A stretch of 64,000 nt of DNA. It comes from Sphingomonas sp. TZW2008 (GTDB lineage: Bacteria > Pseudomonadota > Alphaproteobacteria > Sphingomonadales > Sphingomonadaceae). Shown piece by piece: positions 55,528 through 64,000 of the stretch (its first letter is position 1; the number at the start of each line of letters is the position of its first letter). The stretch covers positions 248,001 through 312,000 of the forward strand of contig NZ_BDJB01000005.1 in NCBI RefSeq assembly GCF_002117915.1, given 5' to 3'. A model generated the notes under the pieces. The model saw only the letters and a program-made list of their open reading frames with translations. It did not search any database and was not told where the DNA came from. A program made the position numbers and the translations under genes.

Positions 55528-58453
55528 ACCGCGCGGGCCGCGGCTCTACACGATTCCCGCGCACCGCGCCTTTGCCGATGCGCTGGTCGCGGGACTGATC
55601 CGACGCTTCGGCGACGAGCCGCTGGCGCTGGCACGCGGCCTGGTGCTGCTGCCCAACAACCGCGCGCGCCTCGCGGTGACCAACGCCTTCGTCCGCGCGA
55701 GCGGCGGCGCGCTGGTGCTGCCGCGCCTCGTCGCGATCGGATCGGACGATCTAGGCGAGGCGATCGGCGCCGCGCTCGATCCGATCGATGCGCCCGATTC
55801 GCCCCCGCCGGCGATCGCACCGCTCGCGCGACGGTTGCGGATCGCGCGACTGGTGCAGGCGGCGCAGCCATCGCTCGATGCGGTCGAGGCGGTGCGGCTG
55901 GCGGGCGAACTCGCGCGCGTGCTCGACCAGCTGATCGTCGAGGAAGTCGATCCGGCGAGGCTCGCCGATCTCGATCTGGGCGAGCTGACCGAACATTGGC
56001 GCGCGGCGCTGGCGCTGTTCCAGACGGTGATTGATCGCTGGCCGCGTGAACTCGCCGAGGCAGGCCTGATCGATGCCGCGTCGCGTCGCGCGTCCTTGCT
56101 GCGGCGCTTAGCCGGGCGCTGGCGCGACGATCCGCCCGCCGGCTTCGTCTGCGCGGCTGGCATCACCGATGCCGCGCCGAGCGTCGCCGCGCTGCTCGCG
56201 CGCGTCGCCGCGATGCCGCGCGGTCTGGTCGTGCTCGCCGGACTCGATCGATCGATGGCCGATGAGGAGTGGGACGAGCTCGGCCCACACGCGCCGGACC
56301 CGGTCACCGGCCGGACAAAGCGGGCGATCGAAGTGCACCCGCAGTTCCACCTCAAGCAATTGCTGCGACGCATGAACCTGCGCCGCGAGGACGTGTCGCT
56401 GTGGGCCGACGGCAGCGAGCATGACGCGTCCGCCGCGCGCGGACGGGCGATTGCCACAGCGCTCGCGCCCGCCGCCTATACCGCGCGGTGGACGCAACTG
56501 CGCCCGCAGCAGCGCCAGCTCGCCGGCGTGCGGATCGCGGAACTCGCAACGCCGGCACAGGAGGCGCAGACGATCGCGCTGGCGCTGCGTCAGGCGCTCG
56601 AAACGCCTGAACGCACGGCGGCGCTGGTCACGCCCGATCGTGCGCTGGCACGGCGGGTGGCGGCGCATTGCGCGCGCTGGGGCATCGAGGTCGATGATTC
56701 CGCCGGTCGGCCGCTCTCGATCACGCCGCCGGGAACGCTGCTGACAGCGATCGTCGACGCGGCGGCGGACGGCTTTGCGCCCTTGTCGCTGCTGACTCTG
56801 CTCAAGCATCCGCTGGTGCGCGCGGGTGAGCGGCGGGGCGCGTGGCTCGAAGGGGTGCGGCGGCTCGATCGGCGGCTCCGTGGCCCGCGGCCGGTTCCCG
56901 GCCTTGACGGTGTCGCCATGCGGCTGGGCGATCACGGCGGCGACTGGTGGTTGGAAGTCCGCACGCTGCTCGATCCGCTGGCAGCCACCTTCGATGGTGC
57001 TGATCGCCCGCTCGGGGCGCTTGTCGCCGGCGTGCGCGATGCCGCGAGTGCCCTGGCAGGCGACGAAGCTTGGCGCGGGGCGGCGGGGCGCGCCGCGGCG
57101 GATCTGCTGACCGAGCTGGAGGCCGAGGCGGCGAGCGGCCCGGGTGGCTTTGCGGCGGATAGCCTGTCGGCGCTGCTCCGGCTGCTGATGGACGGCGTGG
57201 CGGTGCGGCCGCCGCAGGGCGGGCATCCGCGTGTGGCGATCTACGGCCTGATCGAGGCACGGCTGCAATCGGCGGATCTGATGATCCTGGGCGGGCTCAA
57301 CGAGGGCGTGTGGCCCGCGCGTGCGGCGCCCGATCCATGGCTGGCGCCGCGCATCCGCTCGGCGCTTGGCCTGCCAGGGCTCGAGCAGGCGATCGGCGTC
57401 GCGGCGCACGACTTCGGTCAGGGGCTCGGCGCGCCGGAGGTTCTGATCACGCGCGCGCGCCGCGATGCGCGCTCGCCGGCGATCGCCTCGCGACTATGGC
57501 TACGACTCGCCGCGATGGCCGGTGACGAGTTCGAGCGGGTGCGCGACACGGCGCTGGTCGACTGGTCGCACGCGATCGACGACGGCGGCACGCCGCAACC
57601 CGCCGAGCAGCCCGCGCCTAGTCCGCCGGCGGCGCTGCGTCCGCGCGAGATCTCGGTCACGCAGGTCGATCGACTGAAGGCCGATCCCTTCGCTTTCTAT
57701 GCGCAACGCGTGCTCCGGCTGGCCTCGCTCGACGCGGTCGATGCCGATCCAAGTGCGGCCTGGCGCGGCGATGCGGTTCACAAGGTGCTGGAGGCGTGGG
57801 CACGGGAGGACGGCTGCCGTGTCGACGCGCTGCAGCCGCGTGCTGCGGCGATGCTGGGCGCGCCAACGACGCACCCCCTGCTGCGCGCGCTATGGCAGCC
57901 GCGGCTGTTCGCGGCGATCGCGTGGATCGCCGAGCGGATGCGCGCCGAAGGCGACGCGGGGCGCGCCGTGCTCGCCGCGGAAGGGTCGGGCGCGATCCAG
58001 CTCGCCGGCGTGACGCTGTCGGGGCGCTTCGACCGCATCGACCGCTTGGCCGATGGCACGATCGGCGTCGTCGATTACAAGACGGGCAAGGCGCCGTCGC
58101 CCGCCGCCGTGCGCAACGGCTTCGCGATGCAGCTCGGCCTGCTCGGCGCGATCGCCGTGGCGGGCGGGTTCGCGGGGATCGATGGCGACGCGACGGCCTT
58201 CGAATATTGGTCGCTCGCCAAGCAGCGCGACACGTTCGGCAGCGTCACCTCACCCGTCGATCCGGCGGGGCGGAACGACCGGATCCCGACGGCGGAGTTC
58301 GTTGGCCGCGCGCGTGCCGTTTTCGCCGAGGCGGCGGGCCGCTGGCTCACCGGAGACGCGCCGTTCGAGGCGAAGCTGCATCCGGAATACGCCCCCTATG
58401 CGGATTACGACCAGCTGATGCGGCTCGATGAATGGTACGGCCGCGATGGCTGA
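55520..58453 (+). CDS. addB: Double-strand break repair protein AddB
   Basis: A 977-residue subunit of the AddAB helicase-nuclease. It has an inactive helicase-like region (LVLLPNNRARLAVTNAF near the start), and a C-terminal RecB-type nuclease with FDRIDRLADGTIGVVDYKTG, where the Asp and Lys are catalytic. It begins with an 8-nt ATGGCTGA overlap with murU and ends the same way with addA. Upstream frame (from 55376) is murU shadow. Confidence 0.94.
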   Translation: MAEPRGPRLYTIPAHRAFADALVAGLIRRFGDEPLALARGLVLLPNNRARLAVTNAFVRASGGALVLPRLVAIGSDDLGEAIGAALDPIDAPDSPPPAIAPLARRLRIARLVQAAQPSLDAVEAVRLAGELARVLDQLIVEEVDPARLADLDLGELTEHWRAALALFQTVIDRWPRELAEAGLIDAASRRASLLRRLAGRWRDDPPAGFVCAAGITDAAPSVAALLARVAAMPRGLVVLAGLDRSMADEEWDELGPHAPDPVTGRTKRAIEVHPQFHLKQLLRRMNLRREDVSLWADGSEHDASAARGRAIATALAPAAYTARWTQLRPQQRQLAGVRIAELATPAQEAQTIALALRQALETPERTAALVTPDRALARRVAAHCARWGIEVDDSAGRPLSITPPGTLLTAIVDAAADGFAPLSLLTLLKHPLVRAGERRGAWLEGVRRLDRRLRGPRPVPGLDGVAMRLGDHGGDWWLEVRTLLDPLAATFDGADRPLGALVAGVRDAASALAGDEAWRGAAGRAAADLLTELEAEAASGPGGFAADSLSALLRLLMDGVAVRPPQGGHPRVAIYGLIEARLQSADLMILGGLNEGVWPARAAPDPWLAPRIRSALGLPGLEQAIGVAAHDFGQGLGAPEVLITRARRDARSPAIASRLWLRLAAMAGDEFERVRDTALVDWSHAIDDGGTPQPAEQPAPSPPAALRPREISVTQVDRLKADPFAFYAQRVLRLASLDAVDADPSAAWRGDAVHKVLEAWAREDGCRVDALQPRAAAMLGAPTTHPLLRALWQPRLFAAIAWIAERMRAEGDAGRAVLAAEGSGAIQLAGVTLSGRFDRIDRLADGTIGVVDYKTGKAPSPAAVRNGFAMQLGLLGAIAVAGGFAGIDGDATAFEYWSLAKQRDTFGSVTSPVDPAGRNDRIPTAEFVGRARAVFAEAAGRWLTGDAPFEAKLHPEYAPYADYDQLMRLDEWYGRDG

Positions 58454-61400
58454 CGCGTTGCGCCCGCTGCCGCCGCTGCGCGGCAATCAGCGCCGCGCGA
58501 GCGCCCCCGATGCGCACGTGTGGCTCTCCGCCTCGGCGGGTACCGGAAAGACGCAGGTGCTCGCCGCGCGCGTCTTCCGCCTGCTGCTGCGGGGCGTCGA
58601 CCCGTCGGCGATCCTCTGCCTGACCTTTACCAAGGCCGGCGCCGCGGAGATGGTGCATCGCATCAGCCAGCGGCTTGCCGCGTGGGTGCGGATGAAGGAC
58701 GCCGCACTGTTCGACGATCTCCAGGCGCTCGGTGAGCCTGCAGATCCCGTGCAGCGCGATCGGGCGCGCACGCTATTCGCGCGCGTGCTCGATTCGCCCG
58801 GCGGCGGCCTGCGCATTCAGACGATCCACGGCTTCTGTCAGAGCCTGCTGGCGGCGTTCCCGAGCGAAGCGCGGCTGACACCGGGCTTCCGGCCGATCGA
58901 GACGCGCGAGGAGGCGGTGCTGCTGCGGTCGACGCTTGCGGACCTGCTGGTTCAGGCGGAACGTGAGGGGCGAACGACGCCAATCGAGGCGATCGGCGAG
59001 CTGAGCATGCGGCTGGGGGAGGGCGGCGCGGAGCGCTTCCTCCAGCAATGTGGGCGCGCCGGGCGTGCGCTCGACGCGCTGCCGAGCGGCATCCAGCCGT
59101 GGCTGCGCCGCGCGCTCGATCTGCCGGCGGGCGATATCAACGCGCATGTGCGGGCGGCGTGTGAGGACGCGGCGTTCGACGTCGATGCGTTGCGTGGCCT
59201 CTCCGACCGGAACCGAGCGTGGGGGACAAAGAGCGGGATCGCACGCGCCGAGACGATCGGCGCGTGGCTCGCGGCCGACGCCGACGAGCGGGCGGCGACG
59301 CTGGCGCAGCTCCATCTCGTCTGGGCGAAGGCCGACGGCGAGCCGCGCTCGTTCGTCAAAGGACAGGCGCCGGCCGATCCCGACTATGCGGATCTCGCCG
59401 GCGGACTGCATACGCATTGTGCCGCGCTGCTCGCGCTGAGAACACGTGCGGCCTATGCCGATCTGCTCGCGGCGGGACTCGCCGTCGGGCGGGAGTACGC
59501 GCGCGCCTACGCCACGGTGAAGCATCGCGCGGGGCTGGTCGATTTCGACGATCTTATCGCCGCGACGGTCGATCTGCTCGAGACGCCGGGGATCGGCGAG
59601 TGGGTGCGCTTCAAGCTCGACCAGACGACCGAGCACGTGCTGATCGACGAGGCGCAGGACACCAACATCGCGCAGTGGCGAATCGTACGTGCGCTGGTCG
59701 ACGAGTATTTCGTAGGCCGCGGCATCTACGCGCCTTCGGTGCGCACCCTGTTCACGGTGGGCGACCACAAACAGGCGATCTTCGGTTTTCAGGGCACCGA
59801 TCCGATCTATTTCGCGGCCGCCGAGCAGCATTTCGCGGGCAAGGCGGCCGAAGTCGCCGGTGATGACCGGATGCCTGATGCCGAGCGCGGGCTGCCGTTC
59901 GAGCAATTGTCGCTCGTCTCTTCGTTCCGCTCAACCCGCCCGGTATTGCAGTTCGTCGACGCCGCGATCGAGGCGCTCGGCGGTGACGCGCTGGGGCTAG
60001 GCGACGACGCACCCGCGCACGCGAGCGAGGTGTCGGGGCCGGGCACGGTCGAGCTGTGGCCGCCGATCGCTTCGGGCGTGGCGGACGACGATGGCGGTGC
60101 GGAGGAGTGGATCGACGACGCCGTGCGCGCCAACGCTACGCGTATCGCGCGGCGGGTGCGTGCGTGGCTGGATCGCGGCGCGATGCTGGAGAGCCAAGGG
60201 CGGCCGATCAGGCCCGAGGACATCATGATCCTCGTCAAGCGGCGCGGGGAGCTCGCGCGGCTGATCGTCGCGCGGCTCTATGCTGAGGGCGTGCCCGTCG
60301 CTGGCGTGGACCGGCTGCGCCTCAACGCGCCGCTCGCGGTGCAGGATCTGCTGGCGGCGATCCGCTTCGTGCTGCAGCCGGACGACGATCTGAGCCTTGC
60401 CAGCCTGCTCGTGTCCCCGCTGATCGGATGGACGCAGGACGAGCTGCTGGCACGCGCCGTCCCGCGTGCCGGCAGCCTGTGGCGGCACCTGTCGGCGGAA
60501 CATCGCGACCTGCTGGCGCCGCTTGACCGGATGCTCGCGCGCGCCGATTTCACGACGCCGTATCGCTTTCTGGAAGAGATCCTGTCCGGCCCGCTCGACG
60601 GAAGGCGCCGGCTGCTGGCACGGCTCGGTGAAGAGGCGCGCGATCCGATCGAGGAATTGCTGAGCGCGGCGTTCGAATTCGAGTCGACCGCGACACCCTC
60701 GCTCCAGCGCTTCCTCGACTGGTTCGATCGCGGCGAGGTGGAAGTGAAGCGCGAGGCGGAGGGCGCACACAATGCCGTGCGCGTCATGACCGCGCACGGC
60801 GCGAAGGGCTTGCAAGCCCCCGTCGTCATCCTCGCCGACGCGACCGCCGATCCCGACGCAACGCGCAGCAGCATCCTGATGTGGACGCCCGAGGATATGC
60901 CGCTGCCGATCCCGGTGTTCGCCGCGCGCGCCGCGGAGCGGATCGGGCCTATCGAGCAGGTCGTCGCCGATGTCGCCCAGCGCGAACGGCAGGAGCATTG
61001 GCGCCTGTTCTACGTCGCGGCGACGCGGGCGGAGGAGCGGCTGGTGATCGCGGGCTCGCTCGGGGTGCGGCATCGCGGTACGCCGCCGGAGAGCAGCTGG
61101 TATGCCGCCGCCGATCGCGCGTTCGGCCTGCTCGGTGTTGCGGGGGAGGGCGAGCGGGCGTTCGTCGGCGATCCGCCCCCGGATCCGGTGCGGATCGCGC
61201 GATCCGTGCCGGCTGCATCCGCGCCGCGGGCCGCGCTACCCGACTGGGTTCGCCAGCCGGCGCCGGAGGAGGCGCGGCCGCCGCGTCCGCTGGCACCGTC
61301 TGCGATCGGTGACGATGAGGTCGCCGATGCGCCGCCGACCCCTGCGATGCGCGCCGCGGCGGAGCGCGGGCGGCTGCTCCACGGTCTGTTCGAGCGGCTG

Positions 61401-61889
61401 CCCGCGCTCGCGCCGGCGGACCGCCCGACTGCTGCCGACCGCTGGCTCGCGACGGCGGGACGGCTAGCGGACGCGCGCGAGCGCCGGGCGCTGATCGACA
61501 CGGCATGTGGCATCCTCGCCGATCCCCGCTTCGCCGACCTGTTCGGCCGCGATTCGCTGGCCGAGGCGCCGATCAGTGCGGTGATCGAGGGTGGGCTCGT
61601 CATCTCAGGGACGGTCGATCGCCTGCTCGTCGAGGAGGCGCGGGTGCGCTTCGTCGACTTCAAGACCGCGCGACAGGTGCCGGCGGGGATCGATGACGTA
61701 CCCGCCTATCACCTGCGCCAGATGGCGGCCTACGGCGCCGCGCTCGGCGTGATCTTTCCCGGTCGCTCGATCGAGGGCGCGCTGCTGTACACCGCCGGCC
61801 CGACGCTGATCGCGCTGCCACCCGACGTGCTCGCCGCATACAAGCCCGCCTATCGCGGCGCGGAGCAAAGCTTGGCGGCGGGCCGTTGA
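58446..61889 (+). CDS. addA: Double-strand break repair helicase AddA
   Basis: A 1147-residue UvrD-family helicase/nuclease. Walker A SASAGTGKTQVLAARV is at residues 28-43, motif Ia LTFTKAGAAEM, motif II LIDEAQDTN, motif III TVGDHKQAIFGFQGTDP and motif VI LFYVAATRAEERLVI. The C-terminal nuclease has VRFVDFKTAR and YHLRQMAAYG. ATG 58446 lies inside the addB end. Confidence 0.95.
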   Translation: MADALRPLPPLRGNQRRASAPDAHVWLSASAGTGKTQVLAARVFRLLLRGVDPSAILCLTFTKAGAAEMVHRISQRLAAWVRMKDAALFDDLQALGEPADPVQRDRARTLFARVLDSPGGGLRIQTIHGFCQSLLAAFPSEARLTPGFRPIETREEAVLLRSTLADLLVQAEREGRTTPIEAIGELSMRLGEGGAERFLQQCGRAGRALDALPSGIQPWLRRALDLPAGDINAHVRAACEDAAFDVDALRGLSDRNRAWGTKSGIARAETIGAWLAADADERAATLAQLHLVWAKADGEPRSFVKGQAPADPDYADLAGGLHTHCAALLALRTRAAYADLLAAGLAVGREYARAYATVKHRAGLVDFDDLIAATVDLLETPGIGEWVRFKLDQTTEHVLIDEAQDTNIAQWRIVRALVDEYFVGRGIYAPSVRTLFTVGDHKQAIFGFQGTDPIYFAAAEQHFAGKAAEVAGDDRMPDAERGLPFEQLSLVSSFRSTRPVLQFVDAAIEALGGDALGLGDDAPAHASEVSGPGTVELWPPIASGVADDDGGAEEWIDDAVRANATRIARRVRAWLDRGAMLESQGRPIRPEDIMILVKRRGELARLIVARLYAEGVPVAGVDRLRLNAPLAVQDLLAAIRFVLQPDDDLSLASLLVSPLIGWTQDELLARAVPRAGSLWRHLSAEHRDLLAPLDRMLARADFTTPYRFLEEILSGPLDGRRRLLARLGEEARDPIEELLSAAFEFESTATPSLQRFLDWFDRGEVEVKREAEGAHNAVRVMTAHGAKGLQAPVVILADATADPDATRSSILMWTPEDMPLPIPVFAARAAERIGPIEQVVADVAQRERQEHWRLFYVAATRAEERLVIAGSLGVRHRGTPPESSWYAAADRAFGLLGVAGEGERAFVGDPPPDPVRIARSVPAASAPRAALPDWVRQPAPEEARPPRPLAPSAIGDDEVADAPPTPAMRAAAERGRLLHGLFERLPALAPADRPTAADRWLATAGRLADARERRALIDTACGILADPRFADLFGRDSLAEAPISAVIEGGLVISGTVDRLLVEEARVRFVDFKTARQVPAGIDDVPAYHLRQMAAYGAALGVIFPGRSIEGALLYTAGPTLIALPPDVLAAYKPAYRGAEQSLAAGR

Positions 61890-61937
61890 GGCGGAAGCAC
61901 CAGCCCCCTAGATTGGCGGCAAGAGGAGAATAGAGCG

Positions 61938-62261
61938 ATGGCTACCAAGAAGATTACCGACGACAGCTTCCACACCGACGTCATTCAGTCGGACAAGCCG
62001 GTTCTGGTAGATTTCTGGGCGGAGTGGTGTGGCCCGTGCAAGATGATCGGGCCGAGCCTCGAGGAGATCTCGGACGAGCTCGGCGAGCAGGTGACGATCG
62101 CCAAGATCAACATCGATGAGAACCCGGACGCGCCGGGCCGCTACGGCGTGCGTGGCATCCCGACGATGATCCTGTTCAAGGGCGGCAACCCGGCCGCGAC
62201 CAAGGTCGGCGCCGAGCCCAAGGGCCGGATCAAGGCATGGCTCGAGGGCGAGCTCGCTTGA
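61938..62261 (+). CDS. trxA: Thioredoxin
   Basis: A 107-residue thioredoxin with the redox site W30-C31-G-P-C34 in [14 protein letters not shown] and the cis-Pro in [19 protein letters not shown] precedes ATG 61938. It follows addA by 48 nt and probably has its own promoter there; its neighbour order addBA-trxA is common in alphaproteobacteria. Confidence 0.97.
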   Translation: MATKKITDDSFHTDVIQSDKPVLVDFWAEWCGPCKMIGPSLEEISDELGEQVTIAKINIDENPDAPGRYGVRGIPTMILFKGGNPAATKVGAEPKGRIKAWLEGELA

Positions 62262-62277
62262 CCACGATCGGCGGCGT

Positions 62278-63072
62278 TTAGCTCCCGAAAACTGCCGCGG
62301 CGCGTGCCCAGAGTTCGGGCGACGCCGCGGCGAGCAGGCCGGTCGCGGGATCGTCGATGCGATACGGACGGCCGTCGAGCCGCGCCACCTTGCCGCCGGC
62401 TTCCTGGACGAACAGCGCCCCGGCGGCGTGATCCCACGGATAGACGCGTTCAAAGAGCGCGGCATCGTAGCGACCATCGGTGAGCGCGGGATATTGCGCG
62501 GCTGCGCATTTCATGCCGGGGCAAAGTTCGAGGATGCCTCCCGCGCGTTGCTCCAGCCGCGCCGACGTTTCCGCGTCCATCCAGTAGCGTGAAAATGTGG
62601 TCACGGGCAGCGCGCTTCCGGTCCCGGTAGCGCTGATCCCTACGCCATCGACGAACGCGCCGTCGTCTCGCGTCGCGTGGCACAGTCGGTCTGCGACCGG
62701 ATCGTACAGCCAGCCCGACTCGACGACCCCATCCTCAACGAGCGCGACGATCATGCCGAAAGGCATGCGGCCGGCAGCGAAATTGTTCGTGCCGTCGAGC
62801 GGGTCGACCAGCCACAGGCGGCCGGTTCCGATATCGTCGAGCAGCGACGGGTCGAGCGCGCACGCCTCCTCGCCGATCACACGCGCGCCGGGATCTATCG
62901 CGCGCAATCCCGCTTCGAGCAGCGCTTCCGCCTCTCGATCGGCGACCGTTACCCAGTCGCCGGGTGACTTTTCCTCCCGCTCGGCGTCGGCGAGCAGGCC
63001 GAACCGCGGCAGGATCGCCTGACGCGCGACGTCGGCGAGCAGGGCACGGACCTGGACGTCAAGCGAGGTCAA
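62278..63072 (-). CDS. Inositol monophosphatase-family phosphatase
   Basis: A 264-residue Mg-dependent phosphatase. Metal motifs are GEEACA, LVDPLDGTNNFAAG and the C-terminal YPWDHAAGALFVQEAGG. Substrates in this family include inositol phosphate, histidinol phosphate and 3'-phosphoadenosine phosphate; the sequence alone does not choose. TTG 63072 overlaps the argJ stop (TTGA), and sequence further upstream is argJ shadow. It is co-translated with argJ, which makes a histidinol-phosphatase role conceivable but unproven. Confidence 0.88.
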   Translation of the reverse strand: MTSLDVQVRALLADVARQAILPRFGLLADAEREEKSPGDWVTVADREAEALLEAGLRAIDPGARVIGEEACALDPSLLDDIGTGRLWLVDPLDGTNNFAAGRMPFGMIVALVEDGVVESGWLYDPVADRLCHATRDDGAFVDGVGISATGTGSALPVTTFSRYWMDAETSARLEQRAGGILELCPGMKCAAAQYPALTDGRYDAALFERVYPWDHAAGALFVQEAGGKVARLDGRPYRIDDPATGLLAAASPELWARAAAVFGS

Positions 63073-64000
63073 CTGCGGTAGTCGGCATTGATCGAGATGT
63101 AGCCGTGCGTCAGATCGCACGTCCACACCGTCGCGCGCCCGTCCCCGATGCCAAGATCGACGCCGATCTCGATCTCTTGCCCCTTCAGGTGATCGGCGAC
63201 GGGGCGCTCGTCATATCCATCGACCGCCAATCCGTCGCGCGCCACCTGCGTCGCGCCGAAGCGGATCGCGAGCTTGTCGCGCTCGGCCGGTTCGCCCGCC
63301 TTGCCGACTGCCATCACCACCCGGCCCCAATTGGCGTCTTCACCCGCGATCGCCGTCTTGACGAGCGGCGAGTTCGCGATCGAGAGCGCAATGCGATGTG
63401 CGGAGCGATCGCTGTCGGCGCCCTCGACCGAAATCTCGATGAGTTTGCTCGCCCCTTCGCCGTCACGCACGACCAATTGCGCGAGCTGGTGACACAGGTC
63501 AGTAAGAGCGGCGGCGAAGGCGTCGGCGCCCGCTGCACCCTCGGAGAGAGGTTCGTTGCCGGCCGCGCCCGTGGCAAACGCGAGCACCGTGTCGCTCGTC
63601 GACGTATCGCCATCGACGGTGATGCACGAGAAGGAACGCGCGTTCGCGGCGGATAGCGCTGCCTGCAGATACGCCGGCTCGACCGCAGCATCGGTGAAGA
63701 TGAAGCCGAGCATTGTCGCCATGTCGGGCGCGATCATGCCCGATCCCTTGATGATGCCGACCAGCGTTACGCGGCGCCCATCGACGATCGCGGTCGTCTG
63801 CGCACCTTTCGCGAAGGTGTCTGTGGTGCCAATCGCATCCGCCGCGTCGCGCCAGCTGCTCGGCGAAGCGGCGAAGGCGGCGTCGAGCCCGGCTTCGGCC
63901 TTGTCGATCGGCAGCGGAACACCGATCACGCCGGTCGACGCGACGAAGACGTCGGAGGGAAGGCAGCGGAGCCGCGCGGCGGTGCGCGCCGCGATCGCCT
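63069..64000 (-). CDS. argJ: Bifunctional glutamate N-acetyltransferase/ornithine acetyltransferase, 5' part outside window
   Basis: The visible 310 codons are the C-terminal part of ArgJ, an arginine biosynthesis enzyme that recycles the acetyl group from acetylornithine to glutamate. The precursor is cut to alpha and beta chains at the conserved ATML site; it is visible as [14 protein letters not shown], the Thr being the nucleophile. Preceding TTDTFAKGA and following [15 protein letters not shown] are also canonical, as is the end [11 protein letters not shown]. The frame is open through 64000, so the start lies beyond the window edge. Confidence 0.95.
   Translation of the reverse strand, partial: AIAARTAARLRCLPSDVFVASTGVIGVPLPIDKAEAGLDAAFAASPSSWRDAADAIGTTDTFAKGAQTTAIVDGRRVTLVGIIKGSGMIAPDMATMLGFIFTDAAVEPAYLQAALSAANARSFSCITVDGDTSTSDTVLAFATGAAGNEPLSEGAAGADAFAAALTDLCHQLAQLVVRDGEGASKLIEISVEGADSDRSAHRIALSIANSPLVKTAIAGEDANWGRVVMAVGKAGEPAERDKLAIRFGATQVARDGLAVDGYDERPVADHLKGQEIEIGVDLGIGDGRATVWTCDLTHGYISINADYRS

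Noticed and set aside
56108..61073. Several long minus-strand frames opposite addB and addA
   Set aside because: All are antisense to AddB/AddA with intact helicase and nuclease motifs, and show typical high-GC shadow composition.

Overview
This is a gene-dense, high-GC chromosomal window from an alphaproteobacterium. Gene content, gene order and protein motifs point to the order Sphingomonadales, most likely Sphingomonas or a close relative. That placement rests on family recognition (lapA-pyrF-trpFBA-accD-folC, mreBCD-mrdA-rodA, rpsF-rpsR-rplI, fabD-fabG-acpP-fabF-mltG, and a divL-like gene followed by tsaE-amgK-murU-addB-addA-trxA); no database search was run. No rRNA, CRISPR array, insertion sequence, prophage or plasmid function is visible, so this reads as core chromosome.

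Layout. Positions 1-8907 form a leftward block for acyl-CoA metabolism and hydrolysis: a DUF885 fragment, TesB thioesterase, two acyl-CoA dehydrogenases, a VOC protein, an amidase, a FadJ-like bifunctional beta-oxidation enzyme and a beta-lactamase-fold hydrolase. Positions 9042-14469 run rightward: acyl-CoA ligase, Crp/Fnr regulator, AI-2E family permease, tRNA-Asp and an AmpG-type permease. Positions 14483-20972 are a leftward biosynthetic operon (lapA, pyrF, trpF, trpB, trpA, accD, folC, DUF6628). Positions 21028-28026 hold a patatin-like protein, an EEP-family hydrolase, a small unknown gene, tRNA-Thr, a possible RNase H-fold protein, a second beta-lactamase-fold protein and rarA. Divergent from rarA is a PadR regulator with a long Gly/Ala/Arg-rich N-terminus and a palindromic operator candidate.

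Positions 29003-34843 run leftward: yciB, ftsY, mtaB, an enoyl-CoA hydratase and a second pair of acyl-CoA dehydrogenases. After tRNA-Lys comes the elongasome cluster rodA-mrdA-mreD-mreC-mreB (leftward), with mutL divergent from it. Then come rplI-rpsR-rpsF and an RcnB-like gene (leftward), a family 39-like glycosyltransferase, and the fatty-acid synthesis cluster fabD-fabG-acpP-fabF with mltG (rightward). Next is the rightward, mostly overlapping series divL-tsaE-amgK-murU-addB-addA, then trxA. The window ends with an inositol monophosphatase-family gene and a truncated argJ, both leftward.

Most neighbouring genes overlap by ATGA or similar stop/start junctions, so long translationally coupled operons are the rule. 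Three themes tie the region together: envelope growth and recycling (MreBCD/PBP2/RodA, MltG, AmpG-AmgK-MurU), lipid metabolism (two acyl-CoA dehydrogenase pairs, FadJ-like, TesB, Fab cluster), and cell cycle/genome maintenance (DivL, RarA, MutL, AddAB, FtsY). I found no clear, wholly new multi-gene system. The most unusual signals are the acyl-CoA dehydrogenase pairs with one degenerate member each, the Tyr-for-His DivL pseudokinase, the PadR protein with its disordered tail and palindrome, and several structured intergenic elements.
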